From Synechococcus sp. CPC35 (GTDB taxonomy: Bacteria; Cyanobacteriota; Cyanobacteriia; PCC-6307; Cyanobiaceae), in NCBI GenBank assembly GCA_002684175.1, contig NYUU01000060.1, forward strand, positions 11,411-16,854: DNA of 5,444 nt, in the 5' to 3' direction. The notes under the pieces are model-generated. The model did no database searches and was not told the origin of the DNA. It saw only the letters and a list, made by a program, of their open reading frames with translations. Positions 1-5,444 of this stretch are shown one piece after another; the stretch's first letter is position 1; the number at the start of each line of letters is the position of its first letter. The position numbers were made by a program, and so were the translations under genes.

Positions 1-14
1 GCCGGGCCGAAGTC

Positions 15-32
15 GCCAGCTGATCTGCTGGC
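15..32 (-). terminator. Short hairpin immediately after the ileS stop codon (possible 3' end signal)
   Basis: On the minus strand the ileS TGA (33-35) is followed at once by an exact 6-bp inverted repeat, GCCAGC / GCTGGC, with a 6-base loop. The following bases are GC-rich and lack a T run, so it does not look like a classical intrinsic terminator. It may instead mark or protect the 3' end of the mRNA, or be chance in GC-rich DNA. Only 14 more bases lie before the window edge, so nothing can be said about the next gene. Confidence 0.3.
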
Positions 33-2957
33 TCAGGACTTCTGGTAAGAGCAGCGGTTCAGCACATCGACGCAGCGGCCGCAGAGCTTCGGGTGATCAG
101 TGTGCTGACCGATATCTCCCTCGTAGTGCCAGCAGCGCTCGCATTTCATTCCCCTTGCCAGGGACACCTCGATCGTGGCTGCCTCATCCTCCTGGCTCGC
201 CAGCAGCTCCGCCCAGGGCTCCCCTCCCAGCTGCAGCTGGGAGACCAGAAGCCAGTCCCGCAGTCCATCCACCTCGGGCTCACCGTTGTCGTTCAGCCAG
301 CGGAGCGCTGACTGCAGGTCCGGGTCGCGGGCCTCGATACGGACGGCTCCCTCCAGGGAAGCGCCCAGCTCCTGGCGGCTGCGGCAGTCCTCCAGGACCT
401 TGTTGACGGAGGCTCTGAGCGCACGCAGCTGTTGCACCGGTGTCGAGAGACGGTCGTCGCGCCAGCTGTCCGGCACGGTTGGCCAGCCACGACGAAAGAC
501 CGAGTTCTGATCCACGGGGTAGGGAAGGTTCTGCCAGATGTCCTCGGCCATGTGGCAGAGCACCGGAGCGATCAGTCCAGCCAGACGCTCGATGATCAGA
601 GCCATCACCGTCTGGCAGCTGCGGCGACGGCGATCCGACGCTGCGCTCACATAGAGCCTGTCCTTGGCGATGTCGAGATAGAAGTTCGAGAGATCGGTGA
701 CGCAGAAGTTCTGCAGCAACTGGAAGAAACGAAAGAATTCATAGCTCTCAAAGGCGGCGCTGATCTCATCCATCACCTCCGCGGTGCGTTGCAGCATCCA
801 GCGATCCAGCAGCGGCAGGTCAGCCACGGGCACGGCATCGCTGGACGGGTTGAAGTCATGAAGATTGCCCAGCAGATAGCGGCTGGTGTTGCGAACCTTT
901 CTGTAAACATCCGCCAGTTGGCGCAAGATGCCGGCACCGATCGGAACATCGGCGGAGTAGTCGACCGAGCTCACCCAGAGACGCAGCACATCAGCGCCGT
1001 AGGCGGGCTGCTGCTTCAGATTGCTGCCGCCCTCGATGATCATCATCGGGTCAACAACGTTGCCCAGGGATTTGCTCATCTTGCGGCCCTTCTCATCCAG
1101 AGCGAACCCATGGGTGAGCACCCGTCTGTAGGGCGCGTGGCCATTGACGGCCACTGAGGTGAGCAGGGAGCTCTGGAACCAGCCTCGATGCTGATCTGAT
1201 CCCTCGAGGTAAAGGTCGGCGGGGTAGCTGAGGGATTCCCGCTGGCTGGCCACAGCGGCCCAGCTGGAGCCCGAGTCAAACCACACATCCATCGTGTCGG
1301 TGCCCTTGCGCCACTGGTCCGCCTGGTCGGCGAGGGCCGCCGGCAGCAGTTCGGCCTCGTCCTTCTCCCACCAGACATCGGCGCCGTGCTCACTGATCAG
1401 CGCTTCGATGTGGGCCAGGGTGCCGGCATTGAGAAGCACCTCGCCGTTGCTGCGGTTGTAAAAGACGGGGATTGGCACACCCCAGGTGCGCTGGCGCGAG
1501 ATGCACCAGTCGCCCCGCTCCTTGACCATCGCTTCGATCCGGGTACGACCGGAGGCCGGTGTCCACTCCACCTGATCAATCGCCTCAAGGGCCTGTTGGC
1601 GAAAACCGTCCACGGAGGCAAACCACTGCTCGGTGGCACGGAAGATCGTCGGTTTCTTCGTCCGCCAGTCATAGGGATAGCGGTGGCTGTAAGCCTCCTG
1701 TTTCAACAGGGCTCCGGCGCTTTCCAGAGCTTCGATGATCACCGGGTTGGCGTCCTTCAGCACATTCAGGCCGGCGAAGGGGCCCGCCTCCTCGGTGAGC
1801 GTGCCGGCCTCATCCACAGGGCAGAGCACGGCCAGACCGTGCTTTTGGCCGGTGTGAAAATCGTCAACGCCGTGGCCGGGAGCGGTATGCACCAGGCCGG
1901 TGCCGGATTCCGTCGTGATGTACTCACCACCGATCACCACCGGAGCGGTGCGATCCAGCAGGGGGTGTCTGTAGATCAGCCCCTCGAGCAGGGCGCCCTT
2001 CACCGTGATTCTGCGTTGGAGAGGCAGCTCCAGTGCTGAGGTAAGGGCGTCAATCAGATCAGCGGCCACCAGCAGCAGCCGGCCGTTTCCATCGTCGGCG
2101 AGGGCGTAATCAAGCCGTTCATTCACGGACACCGCCAGATTGGCGGGAAGGGTCCAGGGGGTCGTGGTCCAGATCGCCACCTGAAGGGCCTCTCCGAGAG
2201 CGGCTGCATCCGTCGGCAGGCTGATTCCCTCGGCGTCCAGAGCGTCCCGCAGTCGGGACGGCAGCTCCATCGCTGGAAACGCGACATAGACACTGGGGCT
2301 GGTGTGGCCGTCGGGATACTCCAGTTCGGCCTCCGCAAGGGCCGTGCGCGAACTGGGACTCCAGTGCACCGGCTTCAGCCCCCGATAGATGTGCCCCTTG
2401 AGCACCATCTCGCCGAAGACCCGGATCTGGGCGGCTTCGTACTCCTTCTGCAGGGTGAGATAGGGATGGTCCCAGTCGGCCCAGATGCCCCAGCGCTGGA
2501 AGCCCTTCATCTGGCCGTCCACCTGTTTGCGGGCATAGGCGGCGGCCTTCTTGCGCAGCTTGATCGGTGTCAGCCCCCGGCGCTGCTCCTGATCCATCGA
2601 CTGCAGCACCTTCAGTTCAATCGGGAGGCCATGGCAGTCCCAGCCGGGCACGAAGCGCACGCGACGCCCGCGCAGAACCTGATATTTGTTGATCACATCC
2701 TTGAGCACCTTGTTCAGGGCGTGGCCCATGTGCAGAGCACCGTTGGCGTAGGGAGGGCCGTCATGCAGCGTGAACACCGGCCCGTCATTCCCGTCACCCA
2801 TGGCCAGGTCGATGCCCTGCTCCGCCCAGAACGCTTGCAGTTCCGGTTCCCTCACCACCGCATTGGCTCGCATCCCGAAGCCTGTCTGCAGCAGGTTGAG
2901 CGTTTCCTTGTAGGAGGGACGTCCCTCGGCGGCGGCGTCTCGCTTCTCCTTGCTCAC
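33..2957 (-). CDS. ileS: Isoleucyl-tRNA synthetase (class Ia, bacterial type with C-terminal zinc site)
   Basis: This 974-residue cytoplasmic enzyme activates isoleucine with ATP, transfers it to tRNA-Ile, and hydrolyses mischarged valine. The Rossmann-fold HIGH motif appears as HMGH at residues 76-79 inside [12 protein letters not shown]. The CP1 editing domain lies at about 205-440, with the threonine-rich [11 protein letters not shown] at 263-273 and [15 protein letters not shown] at 352-366. [12 protein letters not shown] (488-499) and [14 protein letters not shown] (586-599) lead to the second ATP loop, KMSKS, at 626-630. The anticodon-binding helical domain follows. A zinc site near the end has four cysteines, C939, C942, C959 and C962, in the CxxC-16-CxxC spacing of bacterial IleS. 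Length is normal for the family. The start is GTG at 2955-2957. It gives a roughly 15-residue lead-in before [16 protein letters not shown], the usual bacterial beginning; the first ATG (Met29) would remove conserved sequence. The gene lies 27 bases after the preceding membrane-protein gene and is probably cotranscribed with it. Confidence 0.98.
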   Translation of the reverse strand: MSKEKRDAAAEGRPSYKETLNLLQTGFGMRANAVVREPELQAFWAEQGIDLAMGDGNDGPVFTLHDGPPYANGALHMGHALNKVLKDVINKYQVLRGRRVRFVPGWDCHGLPIELKVLQSMDQEQRRGLTPIKLRKKAAAYARKQVDGQMKGFQRWGIWADWDHPYLTLQKEYEAAQIRVFGEMVLKGHIYRGLKPVHWSPSSRTALAEAELEYPDGHTSPSVYVAFPAMELPSRLRDALDAEGISLPTDAAALGEALQVAIWTTTPWTLPANLAVSVNERLDYALADDGNGRLLLVAADLIDALTSALELPLQRRITVKGALLEGLIYRHPLLDRTAPVVIGGEYITTESGTGLVHTAPGHGVDDFHTGQKHGLAVLCPVDEAGTLTEEAGPFAGLNVLKDANPVIIEALESAGALLKQEAYSHRYPYDWRTKKPTIFRATEQWFASVDGFRQQALEAIDQVEWTPASGRTRIEAMVKERGDWCISRQRTWGVPIPVFYNRSNGEVLLNAGTLAHIEALISEHGADVWWEKDEAELLPAALADQADQWRKGTDTMDVWFDSGSSWAAVASQRESLSYPADLYLEGSDQHRGWFQSSLLTSVAVNGHAPYRRVLTHGFALDEKGRKMSKSLGNVVDPMMIIEGGSNLKQQPAYGADVLRLWVSSVDYSADVPIGAGILRQLADVYRKVRNTSRYLLGNLHDFNPSSDAVPVADLPLLDRWMLQRTAEVMDEISAAFESYEFFRFFQLLQNFCVTDLSNFYLDIAKDRLYVSAASDRRRRSCQTVMALIIERLAGLIAPVLCHMAEDIWQNLPYPVDQNSVFRRGWPTVPDSWRDDRLSTPVQQLRALRASVNKVLEDCRSRQELGASLEGAVRIEARDPDLQSALRWLNDNGEPEVDGLRDWLLVSQLQLGGEPWAELLASQEDEAATIEVSLARGMKCERCWHYEGDIGQHTDHPKLCGRCVDVLNRCSYQKS

Positions 2958-2984
2958 GGGATACCCGGACCTGTGTGGAAATTA

Positions 2985-3584
2985 TCAGTCCTCGACTTCG
3001 CGGGCCTCTGATACGGGACCGGAATCCGGTTTTGGATCGGCTTCGACCAGGGATTCAGCTTGTGATGCAACTGGGGACTCAACCGGTGATTCGACCGGTG
3101 ATTCAACCTCAGCTTCGGCTTTTGCTTCGAGCGGGGCATCGGGCGTGGCGGGATCTTCAGGACGAACCCATTTCTTGCCTGACACGCCGGATCGGCCTGC
3201 TGGCTTGAGCTGCTTCGCCATGCCACCGAGACCTTCGCCAAGACCTTCTCGCAGACTTGTTGCAGTGGTTTTCAGTTGCTTCAGATTGTTGAACCAGTGC
3301 TCGGACGAACTGAGCCGCTGACGTTCGGCATCGCTCAGGGCACGCCAGCGCCCCTGCCCGACCTCGGCACTGAGACGGGCGACCAGCAGACTGCCGCACA
3401 GCACAGCGAGCATCGGCGCTCCTCGCATCCGGTCACTGCTGGTGACAAGCACCAGGCCGAGCAGCAGCACCAGTGCGCCCCAGGCGCCGTCTCTGGGTCG
3501 GCTGAGCTCCACCGCCAGCAGTGGCAGCAACAACAGTGCAAGGCCGAACAGCAGGCAGATGTCGCCGCTGATGGTGGAAAGCAT
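2985..3584 (-). CDS. Small membrane protein with acidic repeat tail, possibly Ycf66-like
   Basis: The product has 199 residues and starts at ATG 3582-3584. Three hydrophobic segments are visible at about 9-25, 35-49 and 56-70, with an SRPRD stretch (28-32) between the first two. A conserved-looking cytosolic part follows, including GRWRALSDAERQRL (78-91), a tryptophan- and lysine-containing helix (97-108) and GKKWVRPE (136-143). From about 144 to the end the chain is low-complexity, rich in Glu, Ala, Ser and Pro, with VESP repeats at 160-171. The arrangement (short helices, an R-x-x-D-x-x-W pattern, then an RW/RR-x-x-L turn and a variable tail ending near VRPE) resembles the cyanobacterial and plastid Ycf66 family, whose function is unknown. 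That assignment is from memory of the pattern and is tentative. No substrate-binding or catalytic motif is seen. A purine-rich GAGGGGAG lies about 15 bases before the ATG, rather far for a Shine-Dalgarno site, and I found no in-frame ATG, GTG or TTG just upstream. The gene is transcribed toward ileS and away from the tRNA. Confidence 0.8.
   Translation of the reverse strand: MLSTISGDICLLFGLALLLLPLLAVELSRPRDGAWGALVLLLGLVLVTSSDRMRGAPMLAVLCGSLLVARLSAEVGQGRWRALSDAERQRLSSSEHWFNNLKQLKTTATSLREGLGEGLGGMAKQLKPAGRSGVSGKKWVRPEDPATPDAPLEAKAEAEVESPVESPVESPVASQAESLVEADPKPDSGPVSEAREVED
3052..3111 (-). repeat. Degenerate 12-bp tandem repeat encoding the VESP tail units
   Basis: About five 12-base units lie head to tail on the plus strand: GATTCAGCTTGT, GATGCAACTGGG, GACTCAACCGGT, GATTCGACCGGT and GATTCAACCTCA. 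Being a multiple of three, they keep the minus-strand reading frame and encode four-residue units (VESP, VESP, VESP, VASQ, AESL) in the tail of the membrane protein. The three central units are the most alike, as expected from recent duplication, and the outer ones have diverged. Confidence 0.75.
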
Positions 3585-3624
3585 GCTGATCGCCCCATCG
3601 CTCCCCTCATTCTGAAGGCGTCCT

Positions 3625-3630
3625 TAAAAT
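3625..3630 (+). promoter_or_regulatory. Candidate -10 element for the tRNA-Leu transcript
   Basis: TAAAAT matches the sigma-70 type -10 consensus TATAAT at five of six bases and stands out in a GC-rich stretch. It ends 8 bases before the first base of the tRNA, so transcription would begin at or just before the mature 5' end. No convincing -35 hexamer is seen 16-18 bases upstream. The 54-base gap must also contain the start of the divergent minus-strand transcript, for which only a poor CAGAAT (minus strand, 3609-3614) was noticed. Confidence 0.4.
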
Positions 3631-3638
3631 CGGGGCCT

Positions 3639-3720
3639 GCCCACCTGGCGGAATTGGTAGACGCGCTGGTTTTAGGTACCAGTGACTTCGGTTGTGGGGG
3701 TTCAAGTCCCCCGGTGGGCA
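3639..3720 (+). tRNA. trnL-UAG: tRNA-Leu, anticodon UAG
   Basis: A complete 82-base class II tRNA can be folded by eye. The acceptor stem GCCCACC (3639-3645) pairs exactly with GGTGGGC (3713-3719), with discriminator A at 3720. The D-arm region is TGGCGGAATTGGTAGACGCG. The anticodon stem CTGGT / ACCAG (3666-3670, 3678-3682) closes the 7-base loop TTTAGGT, giving anticodon TAG at 3673-3675 with G following at the position-37 site. The 13-base variable arm (3683-3695) can form a short GAC/GTT stem capped by the stable UUCG tetraloop. The T stem GGGGG / CCCCC closes TTCAAGT. The extended variable arm and A discriminator fit leucine. It reads CUN codons, especially CUA and CUG. The 3' CCA is not encoded and must be added after transcription. 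It is followed by pyrimidine-rich TTCTTTCTCT and, 53 bases on, by crtR. Confidence 0.98.
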
Positions 3721-3773
3721 TTCTTTCTCTAACTTGGGAGCGAACCGTTTCAGTCGCGACGCCTACCAACCGG

Positions 3774-4811
3774 ATGTCCCAGAGCACTGCAACCCAAGAG
3801 CAGCCTCGTCCGGTCGGATCGACTCGCCGGACGGTTCCCCGTGAATACGTGGATCCTCCATCTGCCTGGAATCCAACGGTGCTGCTGTTCATCGGTGGTT
3901 ACCTGCTGGCAGGCATCACCGTCTGGGGATGGTTCAGCGGTGGCTGGCCCCTGCCGCTGCTGCTCGGAACAGGTTTTCTGGCTCTGCACCTCGAGGGCAC
4001 GGTCATCCACGATGCCTGTCACAACTCCGCCCATCCCAACCGCTGGATCAATCAGCTGATGGGACACGGCTCAGCACTGTTGCTGGGATTCAGTTTTCCA
4101 GTGTTCACGAGGGTTCATCTTGAGCATCACGCCCATGTGAATGACCCGGTGAACGACCCGGATCACATCGTGAGCACCTTCGGACCGCTGTGGCTGATCG
4201 CCCCACGATTTTTCTATCACGAATTCTTCTTCTTCCAGAAGCGTCTCTGGAGACGCTGGGAACTGTTTCAGTGGGGTTTTGAACGCGGCATCTTCCTGAC
4301 GATTGTGCTTGCAGCCATTCACTTTGATTTTCTGCCTTTCATTTTCAACTGCTGGTTCGCACCGGCACTGATGGTGGGAGTGACCCTTGGCCTGTTTTTT
4401 GATTATCTGCCGCATCGTCCATTCACATCTAGAAATCGCTGGACCAGCTCTCGGATCTATCCCGGCAAATTGATGAATTGGCTGATCATGGGGCAGAACT
4501 ATCACCTCGTGCATCATCTGTGGCCTTCGATTCCATGGTTTGAGTACAAACCGGCCTATGAATCAACCAAACAGTTGCTTGATTCCAAAGGGGCACCGCA
4601 ACGTCTGGGTATTTTCGAAACCCGAAAGGATGGATTCAATTTCCTCTACGACATCCTTGTCGGGGTGAGAAGCCACAAGCGTCGCCGCGGCAGATTGCGC
4701 AGGGTGGCTCGCTTCATGCCTGCCCGCAGTCTGCAGCGGCGCTGGCTCCTGTTCGTCGACAGTATTGCCATCAAAACGGAACAAACGCGCTTCCGATCAA
4801 GATCGCGCTGA
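3774..4811 (+). CDS. crtR: Beta-carotene hydroxylase (di-iron membrane hydroxylase, zeaxanthin synthesis)
   Basis: This 345-residue membrane enzyme of the fatty-acid desaturase/hydroxylase superfamily adds hydroxyl groups to the beta-ionone rings of beta-carotene, giving beta-cryptoxanthin and zeaxanthin. It is of the cyanobacterial CrtR type rather than the shorter CrtZ type. Histidine boxes that bind the di-iron centre are clear: HDACHNSAH (79-87), HLEHHAH (115-121) and NYHLVHH (242-248), plus DYLPHRP at 210-216. Hydrophobic segments lie at about 33-52, 58-73, 96-111, 172-190 and 195-209. The string HLEGTVIHDACHN and the NDPVNDPDHIVST region are as I recall them in known CrtR proteins. ATG 3774-3776 is the first start codon in frame after the tRNA; it leaves a roughly 20-residue variable leader before VPREYVDPPSAWNP, where family similarity begins. 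No Shine-Dalgarno site is visible before it. The C-terminal 45 residues, from about 301, are strongly basic and look like a lineage-specific extension. The open frame continues upstream through the tRNA, but that part is not coding. Confidence 0.97.
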   Translation: MSQSTATQEQPRPVGSTRRTVPREYVDPPSAWNPTVLLFIGGYLLAGITVWGWFSGGWPLPLLLGTGFLALHLEGTVIHDACHNSAHPNRWINQLMGHGSALLLGFSFPVFTRVHLEHHAHVNDPVNDPDHIVSTFGPLWLIAPRFFYHEFFFFQKRLWRRWELFQWGFERGIFLTIVLAAIHFDFLPFIFNCWFAPALMVGVTLGLFFDYLPHRPFTSRNRWTSSRIYPGKLMNWLIMGQNYHLVHHLWPSIPWFEYKPAYESTKQLLDSKGAPQRLGIFETRKDGFNFLYDILVGVRSHKRRRGRLRRVARFMPARSLQRRWLLFVDSIAIKTEQTRFRSRSR

Positions 4812-4898
4812 ACATTTGCTCATTGGCTTAATCACCCTCAGCAATCTATTCCTGAATTCAGACAAGGATTTCTCTGATTACAAAGCGCCCAGGTTTAA

Positions 4899-4917
4899 AT
4901 CTTCAAAGAGAGAAGAT
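4899..4917 (-). terminator. Candidate terminator hairpin just after gatC
   Basis: On the minus strand, two bases after the gatC TGA (4920-4922), ATCTTC and GAAGAT form a 6-bp inverted repeat around a 7-base loop, followed by TTTAAA. Position after the stop and the short T run suit an intrinsic terminator for the gatC transcript, but the stem is AT-rich and weak and the T run is only three bases long. It lies in the spacer between convergent crtR and gatC. No comparable signal for crtR was found on the plus strand. Confidence 0.35.
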
Positions 4918-4919
4918 AA

Positions 4920-5210
4920 TCACGACAAAATTTTGGGAACCCGGTAGAAATCTCCCTCGCGCTGGGGTGCCTGATTGAGGATCTGTTCCCGCACTTCTGT
5001 CTGCTTGACTCCATCCTCCCGGGTCACATTGGTGACCTCCACGGCGCGGGTGGTCTCAGGTACGCCGTCCGTATCAATGTCCTCGAGTTGTCCGACGTAT
5101 TCGATGATCGATTCCAGCTGTCCGGTGTAGGTGCTGATCGCATCGTCCGGCAGGTCAAGCCGGGCCAGGCTGGCCACCTTGCGCACATCGTCCGCGGAGA
5201 TTCGGCTCAT
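4920..5210 (-). CDS. gatC: Asp/Glu-tRNA amidotransferase subunit C
   Basis: The 96-residue product is the usual size for GatC. This small subunit wraps around GatA and braces the GatA-GatB contact in the GatCAB enzyme, which amidates Glu-tRNA(Gln) to Gln-tRNA(Gln), and in some bacteria Asp-tRNA(Asn). Cyanobacteria generally lack glutaminyl-tRNA synthetase, so the complex is expected to be essential. Recognisable features are the N-terminal [12 protein letters not shown] helix (9-20), the central [20 protein letters not shown] region (31-50), and the C-terminal REQILNQAP (74-82) followed by FYRVPKIL (88-95). The ATG (5208-5210) overlaps the preceding gene's TGA in the four bases ATGA, pointing to cotranscription and translational coupling; no strong Shine-Dalgarno site is visible. 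gatA and gatB are not in this window, consistent with the scattered gat genes of cyanobacteria. Confidence 0.97.
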   Translation of the reverse strand: MSRISADDVRKVASLARLDLPDDAISTYTGQLESIIEYVGQLEDIDTDGVPETTRAVEVTNVTREDGVKQTEVREQILNQAPQREGDFYRVPKILS

Positions 5211-5444
5211 GCTTCGCTGAGAAATCTCTGCAGATCCTCGCTCAGCGCCGCCGCCGCTGTCTCCAGCAGAGAGCGTCCATGGTCTGCTGTCGCCAGGGAC
5301 GGATGGGACCCCATCCGTCCATCAGGATGCCGCCGGCGGAAATCCTCTGGACTGTGGATCGGCCCTGAAGGGGCCGGATCGGGGAGCGAACGCTGCTTGA
5401 TCTGCAGACTTGGTTCCACAGCAAGAGTCACCGCGATCTCGCTC
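5207..5444 (-). CDS. Creatininase-family amidohydrolase, C-terminal part only
   Basis: Only the last 78 residues are present; the frame is open to the right edge and the true start lies outside. The C-terminal [22 protein letters not shown] followed by a helix ending in LQRFLSEA is a good match to the tail of creatininase-family (creatinine amidohydrolase) proteins, where PDGRMGS-x-P and a following H-G are characteristic. Family members are metal-dependent hydrolases of cyclic amides and related compounds. The metal-binding Glu, His and Asp residues lie earlier in the chain and cannot be checked here. The real substrate is unknown: the family also contains ArfB (FAPy deformylase) and mycofactocin-associated MftE, so creatinine should not be assumed. 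A GTG at 5429-5431 is internal, because the frame continues upstream and the residues between it and the edge fit the protein. The stop overlaps the gatC start. Confidence 0.8.
   Translation of the reverse strand, partial: SEIAVTLAVEPSLQIKQRSLPDPAPSGPIHSPEDFRRRHPDGRMGSHPSLATADHGRSLLETAAAALSEDLQRFLSEA

Noticed and set aside
2981..2986. GATAAT on the minus strand as an internal promoter -10 for ileS
   Set aside because: It is a five-of-six match but overlaps the stop codon of the preceding gene, and no -35 or extended -10 element accompanies it; the 27-base gap is better explained by an operon.
432..3011. Long plus-strand open frames opposite ileS (432-1157, 1386-2039, 2304-3011)
   Set aside because: All lie antisense to the strongly conserved ileS. 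Long frames opposite GC-rich genes are common, and their translations show no recognisable domain.
3720..3733. Pyrimidine-rich run after the tRNA as an intrinsic terminator using the T-arm and acceptor stem
   Set aside because: The T residues are interrupted by C and the preceding stem is part of the mature tRNA fold; it is not a standard terminator, and read-through to crtR seems as likely.
3276..3773. A plus-strand open frame continuous with crtR that would extend it by 166 residues
   Set aside because: It runs antisense through the membrane-protein gene and straight through the tRNA; the translation has no family-like features, and CrtR similarity begins about 20 residues after ATG 3774.
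3335..3892. Minus-strand frame of 185 residues spanning the membrane-protein gene, tRNA and crtR start
   Set aside because: It crosses a tRNA and overlaps two better-supported genes; its cysteine- and tryptophan-rich translation looks like out-of-frame sequence.
4816..4844. TTGCT / AGCAA inverted repeat after crtR as a plus-strand terminator
   Set aside because: The stem is only 5 bp with a 19-base loop and no T run follows, so it is not distinguishable from chance.
1..5444. Mobile elements, CRISPR arrays, integration sites next to the tRNA, and HIP1 sites
   Set aside because: No transposase, spaced direct repeats, or duplicated tRNA 3' end were seen, and the region flanking the tRNA is occupied by ordinary core genes. 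No GCGATCGC was found by eye.

Overview
This is a GC-rich bacterial window that reads as a picocyanobacterium of the marine Synechococcus/Cyanobium group. The evidence is a cyanobacterial-type beta-carotene hydroxylase (CrtR), a bacterial IleS with the N-terminal lead-in I associate with cyanobacterial homologues, a GatC, and a short membrane protein resembling the cyanobacterial/plastid Ycf66 family. No copy of the HIP1 palindrome (GCGATCGC), frequent in many freshwater cyanobacteria, was seen by eye, which fits the marine picocyanobacteria. Genus is inferred from gene content and protein similarity recalled from memory, not from a search.

Layout. Positions 1-32 hold a short hairpin just past the ileS stop. 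The left part is a minus-strand pair: a small membrane protein (2985-3584) followed 27 bases later by isoleucyl-tRNA synthetase, ileS (33-2957, GTG start). A 54-base divergent gap (3585-3638) separates this pair from a plus-strand tRNA-Leu(UAG) (3639-3720). The tRNA lies 53 bases upstream of crtR (3774-4811, plus strand). A 108-base AT-richer spacer follows, then a convergent minus-strand pair: gatC (4920-5210), preceded by and overlapping by four bases the 3' end of a creatininase-family gene (5207-5444) that runs off the right edge.

Functionally most of the window is housekeeping. IleS charges tRNA-Ile, tRNA-Leu(UAG) reads CUN leucine codons, and GatC is the small subunit of the GatCAB transamidosome that makes Gln-tRNA(Gln) (and possibly Asn-tRNA(Asn)). 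CrtR makes zeaxanthin, a major photoprotective carotenoid of marine picocyanobacteria. The least understood product is the membrane protein before ileS, with three hydrophobic segments and an acidic, repeat-built tail. I see no mobile element, CRISPR array, prophage or foreign-looking island. I do not think the window contains a new biological system; the findings are modest observations on gene arrangement, start sites and small repeats.
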